Positions 1 through 11,874 of a stretch of DNA of 64,000 bases are shown here, piece by piece. The stretch covers positions 124,001-188,000 of the forward strand of contig JAUTXW010000868.1 of assembly GCA_030620095.1 (NCBI GenBank), written 5' to 3'. The translations under genes and the position numbers were made by a program. Each line of letters begins with the position of its first letter. Position 1 is the stretch's first letter. This stretch comes from Kuschelorhynchus macadamiae (lineage: Eukaryota; Arthropoda; Insecta; Coleoptera; Curculionidae). The notes beneath the pieces are model-generated. The model saw only the letters and a program-made list of their open reading frames with translations. It was not told the DNA's origin and did no database searches.

Positions 1-1065
1 TTTAAGAAACCCTGTATCTCAAAAATAGGGCATTTGCGGAATCACTTTTGTAGAGTTTTGAGCAATTCTAACTCCAACTAAAACTGGACCGAAGGTGCCA
101 CAAAGGTCCATCAAAATAGATTTTTTTTCACGGCAACGATATGTCATATTATAATATACTAAGAAACATTTTTTGTGTATCTTTGCTTGCCCTAAACGAT
201 AAAGCTAGTAGTTTTTTTTTTAAATGAGTGGCATACTATTTTTTTATTAAGAGAGTCAGCTGTAAAAAAAATAAAGCGAACAATGAAATTTAAAAAATGT
301 AGATATAAACTAAGTTCTTATTCTCAAGAATATTATTTACATACGATATTTAAGGGGCGCCAAAATATTTCTGACACACGGAGGTCGATAATCCTTGCGA
401 CGGACCGTACTTTACTTGGTATCGTTACCTCAATAACCCCTTCTACTAATTTATTATATGAATCAACTTTCGTTCAGCTTCAATCAGTTATAAGGCATCC
501 AACTAATCTGCTGGCCACTTGAAACAGTTCACCTACATTATTTGGTAAAATTTAAGGTCGAATATTTTTAAAACGCGACGAGATACTAAGGTGCGGTTTT
601 AAGTTGTATTTTGCAAATTTTATAACCGATGTTAGGCGTAAAACTTACCTAAACTAAAAAGTGAGTTAGGGTGTTTAACAAGATTCTGCAAAATTTGTTC
701 CGAAAATCTACAAAAACAAATTCTTAGTTCTTCTAATTGTTAGATTAGCGTAATCGTTGGAGAAATTGTAAAAAACAATTTCAAACTTTTTTTTTAATTT
801 TTATTATTTTTTGAGAAATGATTTTTTTGTCAAAAAATTTAATTTTTCTATATAATAAACTGTAACTTTTTATTAGCCATTTGATGTTAAGTTTTCTTGC
901 TAGACGGCCCTTAAGTCATATTTTTTTATAATGTACATGGTCTGCACTACGCTGAATATATCCAGGGTGTGGAAAAAATGTGGCAAGGTGAGTTAAAAAC
1001 CTAGCAATCCTAAAGATCATGTACGTATATTTAAACACCCTGTGGCATAAAAAAGAATTCAGATT
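1..1065. other. AT-rich non-coding flank
   Basis: No convincing gene is seen. Short open frames here, such as one of 79 codons starting at 283, have no recognisable domain and lie in T-rich, repeat-like DNA. Phrases such as 'aaccctgta' and 'aaacaccctgtgg' resemble ends of Tc1/mariner-type transposons, so this is probably old transposon debris. Confidence 0.5.
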
Positions 1066-1572
1066 TAAAAGCTTTTACTTAAGTTTTAAGTGCTACTGAA
1101 ATGTTTTCTCCAAACGGTTTTTTAATTTTCTCACTAACTTTTTGATTTTAACAAATACAGGTGTTGATTTTACAGCCAAATTTACCAACATCGTGTAACA
1201 CAAAAGACACTTAACAGACTGCCACCTTTTTAGTTTTACTTACCTTGTGATATAACGCTGATAAGCTAATTTTAAGCTAAATACGATAATTAAAAAAATT
1301 TATAGAGTTCTTTTTTAATTACTTTTTTATAGAAAACTTACCTCCTCTCGAGTTATAAAAACGTCTTAAGTTTAATTTTTTTGATATTTTTAAAACTAAA
1401 AAGGTGGCAGACTGTTACATGTCTCTTGTGTTACCCGATATTGGTAACTTTGGCTGTAAAATCAACACCTGTATTTATTAAAATAATAAAGTTAGAGCGA
1501 AAATTAAAAAACCGTTTGGAGAAAATACTCGGTACTCCTTAAAACCTAAGTAAAAACTTTTATAAGCTTCTC
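1066..1572. repeat. Palindromic MITE-like inverted repeat
   Basis: The left arm (about 1066-1245) and right arm (about 1388-1572) are imperfect reverse complements. The block 'ggtgttgattttacagcc' at about 1161 recurs inverted as 'ggctgtaaaatcaacacc' at about 1453, and 'ccaaacggttttttaat' recurs inverted near 1507. The loop of about 140 bases is AT-rich and codes for nothing. This is the structure of a non-autonomous foldback or MITE; the family is unknown. Confidence 0.75.
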
Positions 1573-1649
1573 TTAATAGCAGAAAATGAGAATTTTCTTG
1601 TGAAAATGCATAATTTTTATTTTTCACACATTAGTATACCTGAAAACTT

Positions 1650-1945
1650 TGCTTTGCTTGCCACTCTAAACATTTTTCTGAACACAATAATGTCAAAATA
1701 TTTCTGCGGGAATGTTTTATATCCATATTCCGAGGAAATTCTTTACACTCGAATTACAATCAAATTGCTTTGATTTGCATTTTGAACATTTTTCTTAACA
1801 TAGAAATGCAAAAATGTTTCTGCGGAAATTTGTTATTTCTATTTTCCGAGGAAATTTCTGTACCTTGGATTACATGAAATCAGTTACATGGAGATTCTGC
1901 TTTGTTTGCCATCCCAAACACTTTTCTAAACATAAAAATGTTTAC
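1650..1945. repeat. Short tandem duplication, period about 120-130 bases
   Basis: Two full diverged units and part of a third follow one another. Each starts near 'ctttg.ttgcc', continues with 'aacatttttct.aacat' and 'aaatgtttctgcggaaat', and ends at 'ttccgaggaaatt'. Units start at about 1650, 1770 and 1900. No coding capacity is seen. Confidence 0.65.
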
Positions 1946-2360
1946 ATTACAACATCAGATTCTGAATATAAAAATTAAAATATATCTGCATTATTATAAA
2001 GATAGCGCCGCGCGCTAACCAAATTCCGAGCCAATATTAAAACTAGGATTTTTTTAACAAAACATGTAATGTTGGGTGGATCTATCTCGTTAGGTGTTAG
2101 ACTAGCTCAGGTTCGTTCATAAAATCATCATTAAAGCCATAAACTATTATTTAAGTTATAACATCACATTATTTTTTTTAAGTTTTACATTCAGAAGGCT
2201 TTATAGAAGTAAGTATCAATAAAAATACGAACTAGCTTAGGTTAGGATCGGGTAGGTTTGCCGTAAAAAAATCGCGGGGTAGCGCGGCAACAAAATTCCG
2301 AGTATGTATACATGGTCTTTCTTTCATATTTAAAAATAAAAAAACCCAAATCAACGCATA
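1946..2360. other. Non-coding spacer with a short direct repeat
   Basis: No gene. A GC-rich phrase ending 'aaattccgag' occurs at about 2007-2030 and again at about 2275-2300. Between them is a 'taggttaggatcgggtagg' stretch, which resembles the TTAGG-like low-complexity DNA scattered through insect genomes. Confidence 0.4.
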
Positions 2361-2364
2361 TACA

Positions 2365-4790
2365 GGGTGATTTATCTAGAAATTTTTAAATTATATACCT
2401 CAAGCTGTGCTGAACCGATTTTAATGAAATTTTGCACAGAATTAAAGGAACCTGGAACTTACCTAAAACTGGTCTGACGGGTAAAAAATTCTTGGGACTA
2501 AACTAAAACTACACTCTGTAGATTACATATTAGATTTTTTAATATTGCGTAAAATAACAATGAATGGTACTTTAAGTCAAATTAATTAAATGTACCTCAT
2601 TTGGTTTTTTACATATTTTTTTAATGGTTTACTTCTACCAACTCATGTACAACTAAATTTATTTGTTTTTAAAGAAAAACAGCATTTGGTATAATATTTT
2701 ATCGAAACTAGAGTTCAGAATCTAAAAAATAACGTGTTTGCAGTTCCGAAGTGTTTTATTGTTTTAAATTTAACATAACTTAACCTACTCAAAGCTATAA
2801 TTTATATTTAGTTACAGCTAAGTATCTTATATTAACAAACTTACTTGTAATTAAATTTAATTAATCCTACCTAACCTAACTTAAATACCAAATTGGTTAG
2901 AGAAGAAAACAAAATTACCTACTAGCTACAAAAAAATTAACTAAATATAAATTAAACATAATGAAGATTAAACAAAACTAATTTTTCATTTTATACATCA
3001 GCTTAACGGCATTTTTTCGACTATTTTATTGATTTCTAGTTGATCACTACAGAAACATTATTACCAGTCATACTGTCTATTTAACAATACATACTATAAA
3101 ACCTTGCTTAATCAAGGTGGTCATCGAAAAAAAAATAGGCATTTTCCACCACCATGTCGTTTATAAGACGTGATTTTTTAATACTTACTGTTGTAAAAAT
3201 GCCATACCAGTTTACAAATACTGAATACGTAGATACCTATAATTTTTGTTTATGGATATTGCGATGGAAACTCGAGAGGCGCAGTGAGGGAGTATCGACG
3301 GCGATTTCCGCAAAGGAGAAATCCAAACTATAAGACCTTCCAAAACGTGTATTCTCACTTAAGGCAGCATGGTACATTTCCAAAGTGTCAAATGGAAAGA
3401 GGGGAAAGATTTCAGATCGAAGATAAAGAGAACATTCTTAAAATGGTAGAGCAGAACCCAAAAATAAACACCCGTAAAATTGGTTATATGTTAAATATCC
3501 CTCACACATCGGTTTTTTTGCATATTAAAAGATGAAGAACTACACCCATACCCTCCGCAAGTAGTTCAAAGGTTGCACCCAGGAGATAACATACCATGAT
3601 TGCAACTTTGTAATTGGGTAACGAGACACCGAAGAGATACTTACGATATCATTTTTTGTGACGAAGCTCAATTTACCAGAGATGGTATAAATAATTCTAG
3701 GAACAACCATGAATGGAAAAGACAGAACCCACATAGTGTGATACAAAAGCACTCACAAGTTAGGTTTTACGTTAATGTGTGGGCAGGTGTCATTAATACA
3801 AAATTAGTGTGCCCTCATTTTTTAACAACAGGCTTGATGGGGGAGAATATCGCAATTTTTTAGAGAACATTCTTCCCGGGTTATTGAAAGATGTTGAAGG
3901 TGATAGAAGATGAAACAATAGAACTATTTTTCAGCATGATGGAGCAGGGCCCAACTATAGTAGGGCTGTAATAAATTATTTAAACACAAATTTCCCAAAT
4001 AGGTGGATAGGACGCGGCGGACCATCACCTTGGCCAGCTAGGTCCCCTAATCTAAACCCAGTTGATTATTATGTATGGGGTGTCTTAAAGTCTATTGTAC
4101 ATGAGGAAGATATTTTGACTAAAGAACAATTAATGGAAAGGATTATTGAGGCTTTAAATCAATTTAAAAGACATCCAGCTACCATTAGATCAGGGGTAGG
4201 AAACCTTATAAAACCATCCAGAAATGCCGTGAAGCTTTGAAAATAAAATAAAAGATTAATGTATTTAATCTACATTATGTTTTAATTGATGTTTATTTAA
4301 TGTCTGTGTAGCTAATAAGTAATTTTGTTTTCTTCTCTTACACATTTTGTATCTAGGTTAAGTTAGTTTAGGTAGGTTTAATTTAATTACAAGTAATTTT
4401 GTTAATCGTAAAATATTTATTAATAACTAAATATAAATTATAGTTTTGAGTAGGTTAAGTTTGGTTACATTTTAAACAGTCCGAAACTGTAAACACGATT
4501 TTTTTCAGTTTCAGATGGGTCTAAAAATTCAAACTCTGTAACATGTAAACATGTAACATGTATATTGTACCAAATACCGGTTCTCTTTTTACAAATATTA
4601 ATTTAGTTGTACATGAGTTAGTAGAAATAAACTAAAAAATATGTAAAAAATTAATTTTGTTTTTATTAAGTATCATTCGTTCTTATTTTACGCAATGTTA
4701 AAAAATCCCAGACAATGTAAAAAATAATTATAAAAATTAGTCCTGACCTGAACTTTTTACCCGTCAAATCAGTTTTAATTTAGTCCCAAA
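2365..4790 (+). mobile_element. DUF4817-type Tc1/mariner-superfamily DNA transposon with long inverted ends
   Basis: The transposase pseudogene at 3199-4240 is flanked by inverted repeats of about 450 bases. For example 'gagaagaaaacaaaatta' near 2903 recurs inverted near 4321, and 'tgacgggtaaaaa' near 2474 recurs inverted near 4754. The left side begins with 'tacagggtga' at about 2363, the usual terminal phrase of this group. The right extremity has diverged, so the end coordinate marks the last clear arm homology. Arms of this length are far longer than the roughly 30-base ends of classical mariners. Confidence 0.8.
3199..4240 (+). pseudogene. DUF4817-type DDE transposase, broken
   Basis: Translation starts at the ATG at 3199 (MPYQFTNTEYVD). 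A one-base shift near 3243 moves it into the frame that reads GNSRGAVREYRRRFPQRRN, the N-terminal helix-turn-helix typical of DUF4817. Further shifts near 3530-3600 and 3860 split the catalytic part. First acid: IFCDEAQFTRDG (about 3652-3687). Second: QHDGAGPNYSRA (about 3935-3970). Third: ARSPNLNPVDYYVWG (about 4039-4083). I count 41 residues between the second and third Asp. The protein would cut and paste DNA at TA sites; this copy cannot make it. Family identity is from recognised motifs, not a database search. Confidence 0.85.
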
Positions 4791-4904
4791 GATCTTTCGG
4801 ATTTTACGAAATTCCACTAGATTCGGGTTAATATTTTTTGAAATATTTTTCTTTTTTTTTACATAAACTGATTTAGTATTTACAAAAAATTATCTAAAAA
4901 ACCG

Positions 4905-5261
4905 TTTATGAAAGCGCGCGCCGCTGCAACAACGATTGGTATAGTAAAATGTACAATTGTACATAGTGCCATCTATGTTTAGGAAAATGAACTACACATA
5001 CTCAACCTAAAACCTAAAGCCAAACGTTATCTGGCTTGTTCCATGAAATTCTATCGCGCAAAAATACAGATGACGCTATCTGAACATTCTGGAAAGAACT
5101 CGAGAAATCACAATTCGTATATAAGCCGTGTTCGATTGAGTTCAGTCGTTCAGTGTTTAGTCAGTTATGAGTCAGTTGCGATAGAGTTTCGAGTTGAGTT
5201 GCCCACTTATTGTTACACTTAACAGTACTTATTATAATTTATTTCGGATACAGTTTTTAAC
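4905..5261 (+). promoter_or_regulatory. Orphan promoter with heat-shock element, TATA box and initiator
   Basis: A perfect three-unit heat-shock element, GAAcaTTCtgGAA, lies at 5082-5094. It is followed by TATATAAG at 5118-5125 and two arthropod initiators, TTCAGT, with the A at 5144 and 5152. A leader of about 110 bases leads to an ATG at 5262. Spacing from TATA to initiator (26-34 bases) fits an RNA polymerase II promoter. The region may belong to a transposon (see the ORF start at 5262) or be an LTR. Heat inducibility is inferred from the motif only. Confidence 0.6.
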
Positions 5262-5323
5262 ATGTCTCTTTCAAAACCAAGTGGACGTAAGAGGAAACTT
5301 GTAGATGAGCATCGTATCTTATA

Positions 5324-5326
<3 letters not shown>
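5262..5326 (+). pseudogene. 5' end of a hAT-like (GTF2IRD2-type) ORF, cut by an AT repeat
   Basis: The ATG opens MSLSKPSGRKRKLVDEHR and then runs into an (AT)n repeat. A basic KRK start followed by a D-E-x-R motif resembles the N terminus of the hAT-derived 'general transcription factor II-I repeat' proteins common in insect genomes. Only about 18 residues are available, so the assignment is weak. Nothing downstream continues the frame. The good promoter just upstream is the main reason to regard it as a real start. Confidence 0.35.
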
Positions 5327-5378
<52 letters not shown>

Positions 5379-5407
5379 TTTTAATTTAAAATTAATTATA
5401 TATATAT
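5327..5407. repeat. (AT)n microsatellite
   Basis: A nearly pure AT dinucleotide run covers about 5327-5366, then degenerates to about 5407. Confidence 0.95.
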
Positions 5408-5579
5408 AGACAGTTCAGACAGTTGACAATTGACGTAAAATAAAATAATCAGTGGGTACTTAATTTTTTTTTATTTACTCATTAGAATAAATATAAAGTA
5501 CTCTAGCAGGATATATAAAAAAAATAATTAAAAAAGGGTTAGTACATTAGTAATGGCACGTAAACATGATGGTAGTCTT

Positions 5580-7250
5580 AGAATTTGTTGAAAGACGAAA
5601 CAATTGTACACAAAGGGAACATTGTTTAATTCCAACACTGAAAGAAATGTTTTGATTCCAACACTGGAATCTACATTGGATAGTTCAAATTTTCTTAGAT
5701 AAAGAAAGTGCAAATCTTTCTGTTTTTGGCATACCATTTGGGCTTTGATATTATGGTATAATATCAGCGCCTGGAGTATTTCAGCATAACTTTAGAGAAA
5801 TATTTCAAGGTTGTGAAGGTTCAGGAATATATTGATGATTGGAAACGACAGCAAAAAGAAATAATGTAAAATTTAATTTAGGAAAATGTCATTTTGAAAA
5901 ATCTAGCATAAAGCTGTAAACGAGTTAACTACACCAACATGTAAAGAAGATGTCCAACGTGCATTGGGCATGCTTAATTATATCTGCAAATGTATTCCCA
6001 ATTTATTTGTAAAAAAAAATTGTTTAAAAGTAATTCAGTGCTTTAAGGCATTTGTTAAAAAAGGTCTTTTATTCTCACAGGATCCAACTCAACAAAAGCT
6101 TTTGATAACCTTAAAACAATTTTAACAACAAGTCCACTCCTACAGTTTTGTGATGTTAATAAAGAAACTGTGATTTCAGTAGACACCTCGAAGTCTCGGG
6201 TATGGGGCAGTTTTGCTTCAAAATAACTTACATTGTGCATGTGCTTCAAAGGCACTGACGGAAACTCAAGAAAAGTATGCGCAAATAGAGAAAGAAATGG
6301 CAGCTATCTGTTTTGGTTTAAATAGGTTTCATGAATATATTTTTGGTAAAAAAGTAAAGGGAGAAATAGGAAAAGGATCACCAGCCATTAACTAATTTTA
6401 AAAAGCCATTAAAAAATGTCCCCCTAGGCTTCAACGAATGTTATTACAACTACAAAAATATGATATTAAGGTATATTATAAATCAGGTAAAAAGATAACC
6501 ATTGCAGATGCTTTGTCAAGAGCGTATATTCAAGATAAGAATGATGATAAATTTGATAATGAGTTGCCAGCTGAGGTATGTTTAGTCTGTAACAAAGGGA
6601 AAACTAAGTTAAATTAGAAATAAGACTTTAAATGATCCAACTTTGCAAGAATTAAAAAATGTAATTTTAAAAGATGGCCAAATTCAATTAAGAAAATCAA
6701 AGAATGTGTCACACCGTATTTTAAATTTAGAGATTTAAGATTAACTTAGCATGAAAATTTAATATTAAAAGGAAACTATTTGTTAATTCCTGAGTGGTTG
6801 CAGAAAGAAATATTAACAAAAATAAATTACGATCATTTGGGTGTTAACAAATGTTTGAATGTAGCAAAACATTCAATTTTTTGACCTACAATGTCAAATG
6901 ATGTAAAACAAAGGATAGGGTCATGCCATACGTGTCACAAATTTGCTAATTCTCAAACACCAAAACCACTAATATGCCGTAACATACCTTTATTGCCATG
7001 GAATAAAGAATAAGGTGTGATAAGTTCGACCTATATACTGAAAAATATTTACTTTTAATTGATTACTACTCAAAATACGTAGAAATCGAAAAACTAAGTT
7101 GTGACACAAATAGCTCCACCATAGTTTACACTATCAAGGCAATGTTTACTAGACCTGGTATTCCTAAAGTAGTTATTTCTGATGGTGGACCTCAGTTCAT
7201 GTGAGAAGTTTTTAAAAAATTTTATAAAGAGTGAGAAATTGGTCATATAA
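5580..7250 (+). mobile_element. Ty3/Gypsy-type pol remnant (RT, RNase H, integrase)
   Basis: Domains occur in Gypsy order but in shifting frames with many stops. A reverse-transcriptase piece is at about 5680-5830 (PFGL followed by APGVFQ). RNase H with the motif ETQEKYAQIEKE is near 6260-6350, then a connection segment and the phrase ADALSRAY near 6508. An integrase zinc-binding part is near 6830-6950 (HLGVN, then CHTCHKF). An integrase core trace with SDGGPQF is near 7175-7200. No LTR pair, gag or envelope gene was found. This is an old, non-functional copy; its neighbours are unrelated elements. Confidence 0.85.
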
Positions 7251-7260
7251 TTATTTTATT

Positions 7261-7590
7261 TTACAAATAAAAGATAGGTACTCTATTAGATTCATGCAAT
7301 TCAACGCATTGTCTTTTATTAAGTTGTTCGTTATTACCAGTATTTGCTTGTTCAAATAATAAATCAATTTTCAGGACAACCGCAAAGCCATAAAAAGTTG
7401 TTTCCCGCCTAAAATATCGGTTAAATTTTGTAGACCTGCCTACTACCATTGATTTTATGTCCAAATTGGGCGTAGGTCGACCTAACTTTTTGATTTCAAC
7501 GTTCTCTTCAAAGGAGACTGGCCTTTTTTCTGAACTATATTTAACAGAGTTCATTTTTACTTTTAAAAAGCCCAATCGTCACGGCGGCAC
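7261..7590 (-). pseudogene. hAT transposase N-terminal fragment with TTF-type zinc finger
   Basis: The minus strand encodes KKLGRPTPNLDI and, after one frame change near 7405, LWLCGCPEN. The pairing of GRPTPNL with W-L-C-G-C is the hallmark of the TTF-type zinc finger at the start of many arthropod hAT transposases (ZMYM1-like). The downstream dimerisation and DDE regions are missing. The sense of the fragment opposes the Gypsy remnant that ends just before it. Confidence 0.65.
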
Positions 7591-7839
7591 CAAACAATTA
7601 AACAAACAAATGTAGGCAATTCACTCTGCTCTAGCGTAACAACAGGCAACAATGCGTTGAAAAGCATGCGGAAAGCTGAACGTCTCCAAAGTTAGAGTAA
7701 GAATTAATGTAGAGATCACAACTCATTCATAAATCACGTTAGAGGTATGCACCAACATTTTTCACATTCTATCGACCAATGTTTACGATAAAACAAGAAG
7801 TGGGGTTGGCCCATGCCCAAGTCATTTGTTGACGAATGC

Positions 7840-9720
7840 CAGTGCCGGGTTTTTACAGATCTTCATGTTTTTCCATTACTGTCGGTCGGTCGGTCTGTTC
7901 CGGTATAGCTAAAAAATCCACTTACTTGACTAACTTTAATTTGATTTAATTTTCCACAAAAATTACGTCTGATATAAAAAAAACTCGTTAAATATTGGTA
8001 TGAATTCAATATGGAGAAACAAAATGACGACCTGTTAAAATATTTGATGTACGAAAATGAAGAAATAGGCCATGCTTCATTATCGTTGACAAAAGAAGGA
8101 TTCTTACCTATTCCTTAATAAGGCAAATAGATATTTTTACAAACTTCAAAGAAATAATCGTTCTCTACTTCACTATCTAAAATCGAACCATTAAGTTAGG
8201 TAAGTTTAAAAGGAAATTAGTTATTTCTATATTATTAAACTTTAGTTTTTAGTTGTTTGCCTTATGACGCTATCATTTTGTAATTATGACAATTAGAGAA
8301 ATTATTTGTTCAGTTGTTGAAAATGTCATCTTAAACCTGTAACTGTCAAGTTAGACCTTGTCTAAAGTTAAACCCCTTTAGTGAATACGAGTGTTAGAGT
8401 TTTAAACTAAAATCAATGCTTTTAACGCGCTTTTATTGGCTTCCTATTCGTCTGATTGTATGTTTGTATGTATGGTTCAAATCTTGTAATGGATTTTTCA
8501 GCACTTCCATTACCGATTATTTTCAAATTTGACATGCATATCCTTTCGGATATAAAAAATCCGATTTTATTTAGTCAACGTTTAGAAATCCAAAATGGCG
8601 GCGCCAATACGCCCGACGAATTTTGTTACTTGTGTAGCCAAAACTGAAAATCAGTGCCTAGGAAAATTTAAAAGTGTCAGCATTTAAAAATTCAAAATAG
8701 CCGTATCAAAATGACTATGTCAACAGGTCGGACGGATGATTTTAACATTTGTGGGGATTATTTAAGAATGCACAACAAAAATAAAAATGGTGGCGCCAAT
8801 ATAGCGAACGAATTTTGTCGTTTGTACAGATTCTTCTGAAATATCAGTATCTAGAAGTATTTAAGAATAAAAGTTATGAAATTTTAGTCAATATTTGAGA
8901 ATTAAAAACGGCGGCATTACCATACCAGACTAATTTTACAATTTTTGCAGATTTGATTAAAATTCGGCATTTAGGGGTATCTAAGACTGCACATCATGAA
9001 TTTTTGTCAACATTTTAAAAATTCAAGATTGTAATTATTTACCATTGAGGCGGAATTTTAACATTTATGTAGATTTGGCTGAAAGAAAGTAGGAATCTGG
9101 GGGTATTTAACAATACATATCATACATTTTTAGTAAATATTTAAAAAATGAGAGTAGGAATGCTTAGAATGCGAGCGAATTTTAATATTTAATACAGGTT
9201 TGATTAAAAATCGATATTAAGTGAGCAATTAATACATTTTTAGTAATAAATATTTAAATTGGGGATGTCATCAGTCAATCAATCAATCCGATAAGTACTT
9301 TTTCAGATATTTTTAAACATTTAATTAGGCCACCGTTTTGTTCCCCCATTTTAAATTTATCTCAACATTTTTACCATTAGGCCGCCATTTTGGATTTGTA
9401 GTAAAACTTATTAGTTGATAGTCATGTCAAACCTATTTTTTCTGCAAAATTTGGATAAAATGGATAAGCAGTTTCTTAGTAATATTTTTTTAACATTTCA
9501 ATAAACCGCCATTTTGTTCAGCCATATTGGATTTTTACCAAAATGTTACCACGTCATCATCATATGACCTTCAATTTCTAACCAAAACCTGAAGTAAATA
9601 GGACAAGCAGTTCTTGAGCTTTGTCGCGGACAGACATACAGACTAACCGACGGAACTGAGGAAACATGTTTTTTTTTGTAACTAGAATACTTTCGTTTTG
9701 CGAGGAAAGCAAAAAAAAAG
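7840..9720. mobile_element. Copy of the palindromic 'GCCGCCATTTTG' repeat element
   Basis: The left part (7840-7980) carries 'cggtcggtcggtctg' and 'atagctaaaaaa' in forward sense. The right part (about 9290-9720) carries the same motifs inverted ('gacagacatacagac', 'aaaccgccattttgttc') and ends 'gcgaggaaagcaaaaa'. Between them lie diverged tandem units of about 200 bases with 'aaatggcggcgccaata'. The right part matches the right arm of the larger element at 24850-25510 closely. No open frame is shared between copies, so it looks non-coding. Confidence 0.7.
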
Positions 9721-9780
9721 CGAGCGCTATTAGATACGAATAGAATAGCCAATTGTCATATTGTTTTTCCATGTTAATAG

Positions 9781-11150
9781 CTAAAATTTAAAAAATAAAA
9801 GATTTTTTTAATTTTCAATATCCTAAATCTTAAATTCTAACCAGTTTAGAACATGATTACGAACACATTTTTACTTTTAATACCCAAAGAATCACCATTT
9901 AAATTCCTTTACCTGACAACACTTATATAAAAAATTGATCCAACTCAAGTGCAAATTAAAAAAAGGCGCGAAATAATCCGAAACTTTATTATTTCCCCAG
10001 ATTTCATCCAAAATCTAGTGATTTTCGAAATCGCAGTACGTTTTTTTGAGGGTGAGACGCCCTTCGACTATTGTAATATGGTATAGGTATATTCTATAAT
10101 TATTTGAATTCTCTGATAGGAAAAACTATTGTAATCGGCAAAAAAATCACCTCAGAGTCTTTTTTGTATCATTTTGCTTCTGAAGATTCTCACATGACCC
10201 CCGACGAAATAAACGTTCTATTATACTAAACCGGATTGATCAATACGTCATGTGACCCAAAATAAGTGAGTAAGGTATCTTCCATTAGACATGTCTCCTG
10301 GAAAAGGAAACCTTGCTGTTTACTTAGTGATTAAAAGAAAATTCCAAACTTAAACGGCTATTTTTTTATAAACTCACATTGCCGCACCATAGTTAAGTCA
10401 ACTAAAGCTCCTAGTTTCGCAGTGTCCAAGATAAAGTAAATAAAACTTATTTATTAAATATTTAAAAAATTAATGTTCTTCTAATGTCAACACTCCTTTA
10501 GAACGCTGCTTCTTGAAGTAAGGCAACATATAATTAGAAGATTTGAGCCATACCAACAAATACACAATAATACATTAAAACACATGCAGTAGTGACGCTT
10601 AAAGAATATTTTTTAGCAAATTAATTTCATTAATGTTAAAATTTATTGTAGTTCCACGACCCCCCATTGGTTTTTAAGCCACGCCAGTCACGTGACCCTA
10701 TAACAATGTTTACTGTAAACTATTATACTTTTTTACTGTAAGGATCCCTTATCAATGAAAGTGGGATGGTCTAATACGTGCAGTTGTCGATTGGGTTTGC
10801 CATAACTAACTAAAACTCTTGTTACTGGTGAAATCTGATCTGAGACTTTGGGTATTTTAGTTTGTATTTTACTATTTTGCAATAAAAGTAATTTCTTTAC
10901 ACTACTTAGAAACTAATACTGGAAGTACATTACTATTATTTGTTTGAAAATTTGATTGCATCATGTTTAAACATATTTACGGTAATATAAATTTGGTATA
11001 AGCATTGGTGTTCCTGACTAGGCTTGGCATCGTCGTATGATCGACCTTATACTGTGAGGTAATCTTGGCAGTGGCTAAATATGTAAATAATGAACTCTAT
11101 TTTTATTCTTCCTCCTTCCTCTAAGTCTCCTCTAAACATTTTGAGACTAA
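9781..11150. other. Non-coding upstream flank
   Basis: No gene, repeat array or transposase motif is recognisable in this stretch. Base composition is AT-rich, with short GC-richer islands. Confidence 0.5.
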
Positions 11151-11159
11151 AACACGTGG

Positions 11160-11330
11160 AAGACGCTGGCCGTTGTCATAGCAACGACAGACGCATCGTG
11201 ATTCTGATTGGCAGTCAGTTTCAGTCATTTGTCTAGATACTCAAAACTACTTGCCAAAGAAGCTCTTTGCATACTCGGTGACGTGGAGCAAAATTGCTGC
11301 ATTCCTTGATTATTTACGTTACGAGGGAAG
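11160..11330. promoter_or_regulatory. GC-richer island with perfect RFX X-box and inverted CCAAT box
   Basis: GTTGTCATAGCAAC at 11172-11185 fits the RFX X-box consensus (RYYNYYATRRNRAC) at every position. An inverted CCAAT box (ATTGG) lies at 11207-11211, and TCAGT-type initiators follow at about 11214-11227. The cluster looks like a promoter core, but I cannot identify a transcript starting here. It lies about 0.7 kb before the putative first Tango1 exon and could serve that gene or an unseen one on either strand. Confidence 0.45.
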
Positions 11331-11874
11331 TTTAAACAGGATATTTTTATATTTAATGGATTTTTTTATTTTATTATTGAATTCAGGGGGTGCGTGTACC
11401 CCCTGGCAGTAGCCGCCACTGGCTGGAAATCGGAAACTAAATTTTCCGGACATTCGAGATTATCTGAAACTGGAAACAAACAGATTAACCTCAATTTAAT
11501 AGTTGGGTAACCCTGAAACACAATGTACTTAAACGTTAAAAAGTAGGTACATATACATTGTGGTACATGTCTGGTGAAGAGTGGTAGTTTTGGCGTTTGA
11601 AGTAAATACATATATTTCAAAGAAATATCCACCATAACACCGGAAACACGCAAAGAAAAATAATGTTTGAAGTAAACGTGTTCCGAACTTAATAAATAAA
11701 TACTGTTGTTGTTCTTTAGTTTACTAAAAGGTAATACGTCTAATAAGGTAATATAGATCGGTAGCCTCTATTATTTTTCTTTAGCCTGCTTTTCATATAA
11801 AAAGTCTGCACTAAACGCTTCGAAGAACCCGTCGCAAACAGTAGATTTGGTACTCCAGAAGTACGCAATCGGTC

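Noticed and set aside
283..522. 79-codon frame at the left edge
   Set aside because: No domain, atypical composition, and surrounding sequence looks like transposon debris.
2220..2260. Telomeric TTAGG repeat
   Set aside because: Only one or two imperfect units occur, which is ordinary interspersed sequence in insects.
5580..7250. A complete endogenous retrovirus
   Set aside because: Only pol fragments with many stops are present. I found no envelope gene, no gag and no LTR pair.
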